Origin: Frateuria edaphi
Lineage (GTDB): Bacteria; Pseudomonadota; Gammaproteobacteria; Xanthomonadales; Rhodanobacteraceae
DNA: 64,000 nt
Assembly (NCBI RefSeq): GCF_021117405.1
Contig: NZ_CP088251.1
Location: forward strand, 62,001 to 126,000
Direction: 5' to 3'
A model generated the notes under the pieces. It saw only the letters and a list, made by a program, of their open reading frames with translations. It was not told where the DNA came from and ran no database searches. Position 1 is the first letter of the stretch; every line of letters starts with the position of its first letter. Both the position numbers and the translations under genes were made by a program. Shown one piece after another: positions 1 through 7,146 of the stretch.

Positions 1-1
1 A

Positions 2-466
2 TCGCTGGTGGTCGCCTACCGCACGCGCATCCTGCAGGCGTTGCTGGCCGCCACGATCCTGCTGGTGCTGACCATCAGCCTGGCCCTGCGCAGCCTGCGT
101 CGGGCCTGGCACGTGCTGGCACCGATGACCCTCGCGACCTTCCTGGTGCTGGCGGTCGAACGGGTGGCGGGCGTGCAGATCTCGCTGTTCCACCTGGTCG
201 CGCTGATCCTGGCCGGTGGCCTGGGCCTGCACTACGCGCTGTTCTTCGAACGCGACACCGGCAATGCCGCCGAGCAGCGGCGCACGCTCCACGCCACGCT
301 GGTGTGCGTGCTGTCGGCGCTGTTGGTGTTCGGCATGCTGGCATGGGCGACCATCCCCGTGCTGCGCGCGATCGGCCTCACCGTCAGCCTGGGCGTGGCC
401 TTCCATTTCTGCCTTTCCATCCTGATGGCGCCGCATGCGCAGGCCGAGCATGCTGCCGAAGAGTGA
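2..466 (+). CDS. MMPL-family exporter, C-terminal part (gene starts before the window)
   Basis: The reading frame is open at the left edge, so this is the 3' end of a larger gene. The visible ~154 residues contain four or five hydrophobic segments and an internal FFERD loop, which fits the last membrane block of an MMPL/RND-like lipid or pigment exporter. The next two genes overlap it (a hotdog dehydratase and a FabG-type reductase). That order matches the exporter-dehydratase-ketoreductase end of aryl polyene and xanthomonadin clusters, where this protein is thought to move the pigment lipid to the outer membrane. Family assignment rests on hydrophobic pattern and context, because the N-terminal half is not visible. 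The frame ends with TGA at 464-466 after a short charged tail. Confidence 0.7.
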   Translation, partial: SLVVAYRTRILQALLAATILLVLTISLALRSLRRAWHVLAPMTLATFLVLAVERVAGVQISLFHLVALILAGGLGLHYALFFERDTGNAAEQRRTLHATLVCVLSALLVFGMLAWATIPVLRAIGLTVSLGVAFHFCLSILMAPHAQAEHAAEE

Positions 467-890
467 CTGGGCGCACCTGATCCCGCACGCGGGCGGCATG
501 TGCCTGCTCGATGCGGTCCTAACATGGGACGTGGACACCATCCACGCCGCCAGCGAAGGTCACGCCCGCCCCGATAACCCGCTGCGCGGCCCGCATGGCC
601 TGCACGCGGTGCACCTGGCCGAGTACGGTGCGCAGGCGATGGCGGTGCATGGCGCGCTGCGCGCGCGGGCCGGCGGCGTCGAGACCGTTCGGCCGGGCAT
701 GCTGGTGAGCCTGCGCGAGGTGCGGTTGGATGTCGAGTACGTGTCGGCAGATGGACGTCTGGACGTCCATGCGCAATGCCTCTATGCCGGCGATACCGGC
801 GCCCAGTACCTGTTCCGCATCGAACGCGACGGCCACCTCCTGGCCAGCGGGCGCGCCGCGGTGATCCATCCGGAGGGACCGAACTCATGA
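450..890 (+). CDS. Hotdog-fold 3-hydroxyacyl-ACP dehydratase, aryl-polyene type (ApeP-like)
   Basis: A protein of 146 residues. Near the N-terminus it has the stretch LIPHAGGMCLLD, the usual opening of FabZ/FabA-like hotdog dehydratases of aryl polyene clusters (ApeP group). The expected role is removal of water from 3-hydroxyacyl-ACP during polyene chain growth, in the cytoplasm. The gene overlaps the exporter upstream and its stop overlaps the start of the reductase downstream (ATGA), so translation is coupled. An ATG at 435 would add five residues; 450 was chosen because it puts the conserved PHAGGM motif at the usual distance from the start and shortens the overlap. A general thioesterase-like hotdog protein is the alternative, made unlikely by the neighbours. 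Confidence 0.75.
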   Translation: MLPKSDWAHLIPHAGGMCLLDAVLTWDVDTIHAASEGHARPDNPLRGPHGLHAVHLAEYGAQAMAVHGALRARAGGVETVRPGMLVSLREVRLDVEYVSADGRLDVHAQCLYAGDTGAQYLFRIERDGHLLASGRAAVIHPEGPNS

Positions 891-1624
891 GCACGACTGC
901 TTCGCCCCGCCGCGCCCTCGTCACCGGCGGCAGCGGCGATCTCGGTAGCGCGATCTGCCACGCGCTGGCGACGGCCGGCTATCAGGTCATCGTGCACGCG
1001 AACCGCGCGCCGGAGCGCGCCGAGGCCGTGGCGGCGGCGATCCGCGACTCGGGCGGGCAGGCCCGCGCCATCGCCTTCGACGTGACGGATGGCGACGCCG
1101 CGCAGATGGCGCTGGAGAGCCTGCTGGCCGACGGTCCGATCCACGCCGTGGTGAGCAATGCCGGCGTGCACGACGACGCGCCGATGGCCGGCATGAACGC
1201 CGGGCAGTGGCAGCGCGTGATCGATGTCTCGCTGAACGGCTTCTTCCATGTCGTACAGCCATTGCTCTTGCCAATGGCGCGTGCCCGCTTCGGTCGCGTG
1301 GTGGCGGTCGGTTCGGTCAGCGGCCAGGTCGGCAATCGCGGCCAGGCCAACTACGCGGCGGCCAAGGCCGGCCTGCACGGCGCGGTGAAGTCGCTGGCGC
1401 GCGAGATGGCCTCTCGCGGCATCACCGCCAACGTGGTGGCGCCCGGCGTGATCGAGGGCCGCATGGTCGGCGAGAACTTCCCGCCCGAGCGGATCCGCGA
1501 GATGGTGCCGGCGCAGCGGGCCGGCAAGCCGGAGGAAGTCGCCGCGCTGGTCGCCTTCCTGTGCTCGGACGCCGCCGGCTACATCAACGGCCAGGTGATC
1601 GGCATCAACGGCGGCATGGCCTGA
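887..1624 (+). CDS. 3-oxoacyl-ACP reductase, FabG/ApeQ type (SDR family)
   Basis: A classical short-chain dehydrogenase of 245 residues. The nucleotide-binding motif VTGGSGDLGSAI lies at the N-terminus, the NAG motif (SNAG) is in the middle, and the active site shows Ser in VGSVSGQVG followed by YAAAK. It ends with NGQVIGINGGMA, typical of FabG proteins. It should reduce 3-oxoacyl-ACP with NADPH. The start ATG at 887 overlaps the dehydratase stop (ATGA) and is preceded by GGAGGG about eight bases upstream. As the third gene of an exporter-dehydratase-reductase run it is probably the dedicated ketoreductase of pigment (aryl polyene/xanthomonadin) synthesis and not the housekeeping fabG. No ketosynthase follows, so the cluster appears to end here. 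Confidence 0.85.
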   Translation: MSTTASPRRALVTGGSGDLGSAICHALATAGYQVIVHANRAPERAEAVAAAIRDSGGQARAIAFDVTDGDAAQMALESLLADGPIHAVVSNAGVHDDAPMAGMNAGQWQRVIDVSLNGFFHVVQPLLLPMARARFGRVVAVGSVSGQVGNRGQANYAAAKAGLHGAVKSLAREMASRGITANVVAPGVIEGRMVGENFPPERIREMVPAQRAGKPEEVAALVAFLCSDAAGYINGQVIGINGGMA

Positions 1625-1773
1625 CGGCGACCAGCAACCTCCTAGCAGCCCGCTGGTAGGGGATGCCGATCATCAATCGGCGACAAGCGGGCCCTACAGG
1701 GTCTGGCCCCCCGCCGCCGGTCGGGAACGGCCGCACGCGCTCCTGCGCGTGCTCCTTGGTGAGCCCTGGCCGA

Positions 1774-3702
1774 TCAGCGCGCCCCGCTCAGCTGCGCTTT
1801 GCCGTTGCGAACCGCCTCTTCCAGCAACTGCTGCATCTGCAGCTCGGCCTTGCGACTGACCTCCTGCTGGTGCTCGGCGAGTGCCTGCTGCTGTTTCCCG
1901 AACGCAGCCTGTTGCGCTTCGAGGTCGCGTTGTTGTCCGGCAATCTCTTTCTGCAGCGCGGCGTGCCGCTGCTCCAGCTCGGCCTGCCGCTGTTCTAGCG
2001 CGTGCTGGCGCGCTTCGCGGGCGCGCGAAGCACCCTCGTCCGGCCCCGGGTTGACCTCCACGGCTTGTGCGGCGATTTCCGCCGCCTCGCGGGCGAGGTC
2101 AGCTTGCTCTCCGGCGAAGGCGGCGTCCCGCGCAGCCAGTCCGGCTTGCTGGCCGGCCAGCCGTCCCTGCTCCCCGGCCAACCTGCCCTGCTCGCTCGCC
2201 AGCTCGGTCACCGGCGCGTAAATCGCCTTGGCGCGCGCGACCACAGCCGGGTCGTGCACGACGTACGCCTTGCCGGCGTGGCGGAACCAGACCAGCGGCG
2301 CGTTGCCGCGCTGCAGATGGCGGGCCGCGGATATGTCCGCATCGTTGCCGTTGATGATCGTCGTATCGCCGTCGAAGATCGCCAAGCCGCTACGCGCGTC
2401 CGAATGGTTGTCGATGTGCACGTGATGGCCAGCGAAGCCCGTCAGTGCCGGCGGAGGTGCGGGCGGTGCCGGAGGTGCGGGCGGTGCCGGAGGCGCGGGC
2501 GGGATGGACGCGGGAGGCGGCGGGGGTGGGGCGGGTGGTGCCGGCGGCGGAGGCGGGATGCGATACGGCGCCGGATGGGCGGCCGGTGCCGGACGTGCGG
2601 CGGGAGCGGGCGCCGCGGCCGGTGCCGGGCGTGCCGCGGGTAGCGCGGTCTGTGCGGGTTGGCTCTGGCTCGCGGGAGCATCCGTGCTGCCGGCGGTCAC
2701 GCGGTAAGGCACCACGCCGGCCACCGCGATCGCGACAAGCAGCAGCCAGCCGCGGCTGCGGCCGGGAGTGGCCTCGATGTGCTGCAACATGGTCAGTCGC
2801 CTCTTGAGGTTGTGGAACGTGGGGGAAGCCCCGGCCAGGCCGGAGGGGAGCGGAGTGGCCACGCCCAGCCGCAGCAGCAGCCGGCCGTAGGCCTGCGGTG
2901 CGCCGCCGGTGCAGGCCAGCGCCTGGGCATCGCAGGCGGCCTCGCGGCTGAGCGCGTATTCGCGCATCGCCCAGGCCACCAGCGGGTGGAAGAAGAACAG
3001 GCGCTGAGCCAGTGCCGGAACCCAGCCCAGCCACAGGTCGCCGCGGCGCAGGTGTGCCAGTTCGTGCGCAATGGCCATCGCGGTTTCCTCGTCGGACAGG
3101 CGCGCGTCGGCCGGGAACAGCACCAGCGGGCGCCAGGCGCCGAGCACCTGCGGCGAGCCAATGGCCGGCGACAGTGCCAGACCGGGCGCATGGCGCAGGC
3201 CCAACCGGCGAGCGTGGACTCGGCAGACCGCCTGCCAGGCCGGCGGAGCCGGTCGCGCACCGTGGCGGGCACGAGCGACGCGCCATCCCTGGCGCGCGGC
3301 CAGGGCAAGTTGCAGCCCGACGCCACCGAGCCAGAGAACGAGCAGGAACCGTGGCCAGGCGAACCGCGGCGCAGGGGGCGGCGCAACGAAGGCGGCGGAG
3401 GGTGCGCGACGGGCGACTGGCTGCGTGGCCATCGGCAGCACGACCGGCGGTGCCGGGGTCGTCACGATCAGTGGTGCGTCATCGGGCGGCGGCAGCCAGC
3501 GCAGCTGCAGCGGCGTGTGCCAGGCCAAGCCCAGCACCAGTTGCGCGCCGGCCAGCCACCAGAGCATGCAGCGCATCGCGGCCGGCAGCCGCGGGAGCAG
3601 GTGGCAGGCCAGCGCGACCGCGCCGATCAGCAGGCAGGCCTGCGCCGAGGTCCACAGCAGGCGGGTGGACAGGGCATCGAGCAATGCCGGGAGCGTGGAC
3701 AT
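1774..3702 (-). CDS. BlaR1/MecR1-like M56 membrane metallopeptidase with Pro-rich linker and coiled-coil tail
   Basis: A protein of 642 residues. The N-terminal third has four hydrophobic segments and a cytoplasmic gluzincin site with HELAH at 213-217 and EAACD at about 254-258, the M56 signature of BlaR1/MecR1 sensors that cut their partner repressor. A further membrane segment sits near 315-330. The outside part has no penicillin-binding SxxK domain. It carries a very Pro/Ala-rich linker (about 340-425), a short beta-rich section rich in Asp and Ile, and from about 490 to the end a Glu/Gln/Ala-rich coiled coil. The gene follows its BlaI-type repressor by two bases, so the two form an operon. 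The likely role is an envelope-stress sensor that inactivates the repressor. The ligand is unknown, and beta-lactam sensing is not supported. Confidence 0.85.
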   Translation of the reverse strand: MSTLPALLDALSTRLLWTSAQACLLIGAVALACHLLPRLPAAMRCMLWWLAGAQLVLGLAWHTPLQLRWLPPPDDAPLIVTTPAPPVVLPMATQPVARRAPSAAFVAPPPAPRFAWPRFLLVLWLGGVGLQLALAARQGWRVARARHGARPAPPAWQAVCRVHARRLGLRHAPGLALSPAIGSPQVLGAWRPLVLFPADARLSDEETAMAIAHELAHLRRGDLWLGWVPALAQRLFFFHPLVAWAMREYALSREAACDAQALACTGGAPQAYGRLLLRLGVATPLPSGLAGASPTFHNLKRRLTMLQHIEATPGRSRGWLLLVAIAVAGVVPYRVTAGSTDAPASQSQPAQTALPAARPAPAAAPAPAARPAPAAHPAPYRIPPPPPAPPAPPPPPPASIPPAPPAPPAPPAPPAPPPALTGFAGHHVHIDNHSDARSGLAIFDGDTTIINGNDADISAARHLQRGNAPLVWFRHAGKAYVVHDPAVVARAKAIYAPVTELASEQGRLAGEQGRLAGQQAGLAARDAAFAGEQADLAREAAEIAAQAVEVNPGPDEGASRAREARQHALEQRQAELEQRHAALQKEIAGQQRDLEAQQAAFGKQQQALAEHQQEVSRKAELQMQQLLEEAVRNGKAQLSGAR

Positions 3703-3704
3703 GG

Positions 3705-4091
3705 TCAGGTCTCCTTGCGCCGCGACTGCAACTGGGCCACCAGCGCCTCCAGCTCGGCCAGTTCGGCATCGCTGACCTCGGCGCGCTCGGACAGGTAGGC
3801 CACGAATGGCGAGACCGATCCGCTCAGGGTCTTTTCCACGAAGCTGCCGACGGCGTGGCGCATCGCCTCGCCGGGCGCGGTGGCCGGGCTGTAGCGGTAC
3901 AGCCCGCCGCCTTGGCGGCGCTTGAGGTAACCCTTGCCGCGCAACCGCTCCATCATGGTCAGCACGGTCGAGCGGGCCAGCCCGCGCGCCTCGCCGAAGC
4001 CGGCGGCGACCTCACCCACCGAAGCGGGGGCGTGGTCGGCCAGGTAATGGAGCAGGGCGAGTTCCTGGTCGCCGATCGAGGGGCGTGGCAT
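3705..4091 (-). CDS. BlaI/MecI/CopY-family transcriptional repressor
   Basis: A protein of 128 residues with the winged-helix fold of BlaI/MecI repressors: the sequence LARSTVLTMMERLRGKGYL is the recognition helix and wing, followed by the YRYSPA strand and a dimerising C-terminal helix pair. It should bind the two perfect TGACTACA-N2-TGTAGTCA palindromes at 4103-4120 and 4130-4147 and shut off its own operon. The ATG at 4091 was chosen because a longer frame (to 4163) would run through the promoter and both operators. The partner M56 protease gene follows immediately. In this family, cleavage by the sensor or lack of signal controls DNA binding. Confidence 0.92.
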   Translation of the reverse strand: MPRPSIGDQELALLHYLADHAPASVGEVAAGFGEARGLARSTVLTMMERLRGKGYLKRRQGGGLYRYSPATAPGEAMRHAVGSFVEKTLSGSVSPFVAYLSERAEVSDAELAELEALVAQLQSRRKET

Positions 4092-4102
4092 GGCGGCTTT
4101 CC

Positions 4103-4120
4103 TGACTACAGTTGTAGTCA
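4103..4120. promoter_or_regulatory. BlaI-type operator 1
   Basis: A perfect inverted repeat, TGACTACA-GT-TGTAGTCA. It contains the TACA-N2-TGTA core known from BlaI/MecI operators. It lies between the -10 element and the repressor start codon, 27 bp centre to centre from operator 2. Confidence 0.88.
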
Positions 4121-4148
4121 AGCTAGCGCTGACTACAGGTGTAGTCAA
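4120..4148 (-). promoter_or_regulatory. Sigma70 promoter of the blaI-like/M56 operon
   Basis: Read on the minus strand, a -35 box TTGACT (4148-4143) is followed after 17 bases by TAGCTT (4125-4120). Operator 2 covers the -35 box and operator 1 lies directly downstream of the -10 box, so bound repressor would block RNA polymerase. Confidence 0.75.
4130..4147. promoter_or_regulatory. BlaI-type operator 2
   Basis: A second perfect inverted repeat, TGACTACA-GG-TGTAGTCA, with the same 8-base arms as operator 1. It overlaps the -35 box of the promoter. Confidence 0.88.
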
Positions 4149-4180
4149 TAGGCCGGGCGGCATGGCGCCCTGTCTTGTAA

Positions 4181-4320
4181 GGGAGAGGCTTGGGGTGAGG
4201 GGACAAGGCTTGCGAGCAGGCAGGGCGTGGGGGGAAACGCGCGTAGGGGAGCGTCACCACGCCGCCGACCCCGGCGAGCCTCGGCCCCTCACCCCAAGCC
4301 TCCGCAAGGAAAGGGAGCCT
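4181..4320. repeat. Inverted pair of GGGAGAGG-type intergenic repeats
   Basis: An 18-base arm at 4185-4202 (GAGGCTTGGGGTGAGGGG) is repeated perfectly in inverted orientation at 4285-4302, with 82 bases between. The same motif family (short GGGGAG stem followed by GGGGTGAGGG) recurs near 6730, 6870, 22430, 22770, 26070, 32660, 41660 and 63700. It looks like a REP-type doublet that lies between genes. Confidence 0.7.
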
Positions 4321-4326
4321 GGTGGG

Positions 4327-4776
4327 CTACGGCAACGGGGCGCGAATGGCTTGGGTGAAGACCACCTGCCAGCGCCCGTCGCGTTCGGCCCAGATATCGG
4401 CGAAGCGCAGGCGGACCTTGTAGGGCTTGCCTGCGCTGGTGCCCTCCAGCGTGGCCACGCCACCGAGCACGGCGCCGCCGGGCCAGTGGCGCACGACTTC
4501 GTCTTCCACCGTGAACGGCTTCATCGAGGCGCCGGGCGCGGTGTAGTCGTGGATGAAGGCGGCCTTGTCCTCGACGCGGCCACGGCTGTTGAACAGCACG
4601 TAGTCGTCGGCCAGCAGGCGGCCAAGCGCGGCACCATCGCCCTGCACCTGCGCGCGGTCGAACGCGGCGACTGCCCTGGCGAGCGCGGGTGGCAGCATGG
4701 CGTGAGGCGCGGTGGCGCGGGCGTCGCCCGCGTGAAAGGCTGCAACCAGGGCGAACAGGGCAACGGCGGACTTCAT
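4327..4776 (-). CDS. Exported NTF2-like protein (DUF4440/SnoaL-type)
   Basis: A protein of 149 residues with an N-terminal signal peptide (MKSAVALFALVAAFHAGDARA). The rest reads as a cone-shaped NTF2-like fold: a helical start, LLADDYVLFNSRGRVEDKAAFI in the first half, then VEDEVV and ADIWAERDGRWQVVFTQ strands typical of DUF4440 and SnoaL-like proteins. These bind small molecules or act as steroid-isomerase-like enzymes; no specific reaction can be named. The ATG at 4776 begins the signal peptide. A longer frame on the same strand (to 5238) overlaps the AraC gene and is not used. It lies 30 bases downstream of the AraC regulator in the same direction, so the two may be co-transcribed. Confidence 0.8.
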   Translation of the reverse strand: MKSAVALFALVAAFHAGDARATAPHAMLPPALARAVAAFDRAQVQGDGAALGRLLADDYVLFNSRGRVEDKAAFIHDYTAPGASMKPFTVEDEVVRHWPGGAVLGGVATLEGTSAGKPYKVRLRFADIWAERDGRWQVVFTQAIRAPLP

Positions 4777-4805
4777 GGCGTACTCCCGTGGGGACGCCCG
4801 CAACG

Positions 4806-5672
4806 CTAGCGGCCGCGCGCCCGCGTCGCTATCAAATGCCTGCTCGCGCGTGTGACCGCATCCGTGCGCAGCCGCGCGCGCGCCGCCGCGGGTGTCAGCC
4901 CGACATGCCGACGAAACGCCGCACCGAAATGGCTGTGGTGGCTGAAGCCGAGCTCGCAGGCCAGCGCGGCGAGATCGTCCGCGCCGGCGGCGAGCCGTTC
5001 GAGCGCGAGCGTTAGGCGGACGCGGGTGCGGTAGTCCGCCAGGCTCAGGCCGAAGGCGCGGCGGAACACGCGCGCCAGATGGAATGGCGAGCAACCGACC
5101 CGCGTGGCCAGTGCCGCGAGCCCGCCGTCGGCGGCGGGATCGGCAAGCAGCATTTCCCGCGCGCGCGTCGCCAGACGCCGGGCCGCCACGGAGAGTGGAG
5201 CCTCGGGCAGCGCGGCGCGATGCAGGATGTCGTGGCACAGCGCGGTAGCCGCTTCCTCGACCGCCAGGCGATCAGCCCCGCCGCGTAACAGCGCGGCGTG
5301 CAGCGCGCGGTGCCGGTACTGGTCGGCCGGACTGGCCACGCGCGCGGCGTCGGCTCCGTCGCGCAGGCGGCGGCCGAACAATTCGTCCTCGTGCTCGGGT
5401 GCCACCTCGAAGCAGCTGCAGTCATCCCCGCCCTCGAACGGATGCGAAATGCGATAGCTGTCGCCGGCGCGATAGAGCAATGCGGTGGCCGGATCGCCCA
5501 CGTACGCCGCGCCACGCAGGTGGTAGCCGAAGCCGCCGCGGCGCAGCAGGGCCAGATGCGTGCGCTCGTCGCCCCGCTCGCAACCGCAACCGCCGCGCGG
5601 ATGGCGGCAGTCGATCCCAATAATGCGCAACAGCGGGCTGTCGAACAGCATGGTGACGTCGGCCAGGCTCAT
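4806..5672 (-). CDS. AraC-family transcriptional regulator
   Basis: A protein of 288 residues. The first ~150 residues are a cupin-like sensor domain with a Cys-rich stretch near the N-terminus (CRHPRGGCGCERGDER) and a short run CSCFEV; the last ~100 residues are an AraC double helix-turn-helix with GCSPFHLARVFRRAFGLSL and GFSHHSHFGAAFRRHVG. It probably activates or represses a nearby gene such as the secreted NTF2-like protein that follows 30 bases downstream. The Cys and His residues in the sensor half could bind a metal or sense redox state; this is a suggestion only. It starts 33 bases after nrdB on the same strand, so read-through from the nrd operon is possible. Confidence 0.88.
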   Translation of the reverse strand: MSLADVTMLFDSPLLRIIGIDCRHPRGGCGCERGDERTHLALLRRGGFGYHLRGAAYVGDPATALLYRAGDSYRISHPFEGGDDCSCFEVAPEHEDELFGRRLRDGADAARVASPADQYRHRALHAALLRGGADRLAVEEAATALCHDILHRAALPEAPLSVAARRLATRAREMLLADPAADGGLAALATRVGCSPFHLARVFRRAFGLSLADYRTRVRLTLALERLAAGADDLAALACELGFSHHSHFGAAFRRHVGLTPAAARARLRTDAVTRASRHLIATRARGR

Positions 5673-5705
5673 CGGTTTCCCCTAGCAAGGCAGGCCGCCA
5701 GCGTC

Positions 5706-6713
5706 TCAGAACGCCATGTCGAACGCCACCTCGCCCTGCACGCCGACCTGGTAGGCCGACACGCGTCGCTCGAAGAAGTTGGTCACCTCCTGCACGTCCT
5801 GCAGGTCCATGAAGTCGAACGGATTGCTGGCGCCGTACTTCTTCGGGAAATCCAGCTGGGCCAGGCGCTGGTCGGCGCAGTACTCCAGGTACTGGCGCAT
5901 ATCCCTGGCCGACAGGCCGGCCACGCCGCCGGACAGCACGTCCTGGGCAAACTGCGTTTCGCAGGCGATCGCTTCCTCGAGCATCTGCTCGACCTGTGCG
6001 CGCAGCGCATCGTCGAAGAGGTCCGGCTCCTCGGCGCGCACCGTGCGAACTACCTCGAACGCAAAGGCCATGTGGCCGGACTCGTCGCGGAACACCCAAT
6101 TGGTGCCCGAGGCCAGTCCGTGCAGCAGGCCGCGCGAGCGCAGGTAGTAGACGTAGGCGAACGCGGCGTAGAAGAACAGTCCCTCGATGCAGGCGGCGAA
6201 GCAGATCAGGTTGAGCAGGAACCGGCGGCGGTCCTCGCGGGTGTCGAGCCGGCGAAGGTGCTCGATGGAGCCGATCCATTTGAAGCAGAACTCGCCCTTG
6301 GCGCGGATGGAGGGGATGCTATGGATCGCGTCGAACGCCTTGTGCCGTTCGGTCGGATCGGGAATGTAGGTGTCCAGCAGGGTCAGGTAGAACTGCACGT
6401 GCAGCGCTTCCTCGTAGAGCTGGCGCGAGAGGTACATGCGCGCCTCGGGCGCGTTGATGTGCTGGTAGAGGTTGAGCACCAGGTTGTTGGCCACGATGGT
6501 GTCGCCGGTGGCGAAAAAGGCGACCAGGCGCTGGATCAGGTGGCGCTCGGCGGCGTTCATCCTGGCGTTGAGGTCGGTGAGGTCGGGGGCGAAGTCGACC
6601 TCGTCGACCGTCCAGGTGTTGCGGATGGCGGCGCGGTACATCTCGTAGAAGGCCGGATAGCGCATCGGACGCAGGGTGAGGGCGTAGCCGGGGTCGAGCA
6701 GCTGGCTGGTCAT
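5706..6713 (-). CDS. nrdB: Class Ia ribonucleotide reductase, beta (radical) subunit
   Basis: A protein of 335 residues of the R2 family. Likely di-iron ligands are Asp71, Glu102 and His105 (EEALH), then Glu in ACIEGLFF and the ExxH of RDESGH. Tyr109, four residues after His105, sits where the radical tyrosine of E. coli R2 lies. The protein makes the tyrosyl radical that NrdA uses to reduce ribonucleoside diphosphates. The start ATG at 6713 opens MTSQLLDPGY; the frame upstream of it runs through repeats and is not coding. It is the last gene of nrdA-KTSC-nrdB. About 200 bases of repeat DNA separate it from the small gene before it, which is unusual inside an nrd operon. Confidence 0.95.
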   Translation of the reverse strand: MTSQLLDPGYALTLRPMRYPAFYEMYRAAIRNTWTVDEVDFAPDLTDLNARMNAAERHLIQRLVAFFATGDTIVANNLVLNLYQHINAPEARMYLSRQLYEEALHVQFYLTLLDTYIPDPTERHKAFDAIHSIPSIRAKGEFCFKWIGSIEHLRRLDTREDRRRFLLNLICFAACIEGLFFYAAFAYVYYLRSRGLLHGLASGTNWVFRDESGHMAFAFEVVRTVRAEEPDLFDDALRAQVEQMLEEAIACETQFAQDVLSGGVAGLSARDMRQYLEYCADQRLAQLDFPKKYGASNPFDFMDLQDVQEVTNFFERRVSAYQVGVQGEVAFDMAF

Positions 6714-6909
6714 CGGGATGCCTTGGACTTTTGCTTCTCCACCCGGGAGAAGGTGCCCCGAAAGGGCGGGTGGGGGTGCGGAGCTCGCGCGGGTGCCGGG
6801 TTGGCGCGGCCCTTCGACTTCGGCGCTGACGCGCCTACGCTCAGGGTGAGCGAGCGATGGCAAGGGCCGTACCCTCTGCCCCACCCCTCTCCCGGCCGGC
6901 GAGGGGCCT
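6714..6909. repeat. Mosaic of intergenic repeats inside the nrd operon
   Basis: This 196-base gap holds a GGGAGAA hairpin (about 6738-6755, CTTCTCCACCCGGGAGAAG), a segment of the GTTCGCCCTGAGCG-type family in inverse orientation (about 6814-6850), and a CCACCCCTCTCCC unit (about 6880-6900). No reading frame here looks real. The repeats lie between the KTSC-like gene and nrdB and could form structure in the polycistronic RNA. Confidence 0.65.
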
Positions 6910-7134
6910 TCACGCGCCGGAATCGTATTTGTCGTGGACGAACTTGCTGATGTAGCTGGCCAAGCCCTCGCCGGCTTCCGCCAGGATCTGCATGTTCCGC
7001 ACATGCTCCGCCCCGGCATTGGCCGCCGAGTACCGGTAGTCCTTGCCGTTGACGAACCACACCTGGATCCAGCCCGCGCCCAGCTCGTACCCCATGACGC
7101 CCGAATGGCCATCGAGATTGCGATAAGGCTGCAT
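6910..7134 (-). CDS. Small KTSC-like protein between nrdA and nrdB
   Basis: A protein of 74 residues. The middle (VMGYELGAGWIQVWFVNGKDYRYS) resembles the KTSC beta-hairpin domain, in which a GY...L.V.F.NG..Y.Y pattern is followed by a short helical tail; here the tail is GEGLASYISKFVHDKY. The molecular function of the domain is not known. It starts with ATG at 7134, twelve bases after nrdA ends, and is clearly in the same transcription unit. Codon use is like its neighbours, so this is a real gene. Its position suggests a link to nucleotide or DNA metabolism, but that is inference from context only. Confidence 0.75.
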   Translation of the reverse strand: MQPYRNLDGHSGVMGYELGAGWIQVWFVNGKDYRYSAANAGAEHVRNMQILAEAGEGLASYISKFVHDKYDSGA

Positions 7135-7146
7135 GCGCGTTTCCCA

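Noticed and set aside
2440..2660. GC-rich tandem repeats as a possible CRISPR or satellite
   Set aside because: They encode the Pro/Ala linker of the M56 protein; spacing follows codons and there are no spacers.
4327..5238. A longer version of the NTF2-like gene reading into the AraC gene
   Set aside because: The signal peptide at 4776 is a clear start and the extra part is the AraC gene in the wrong frame.
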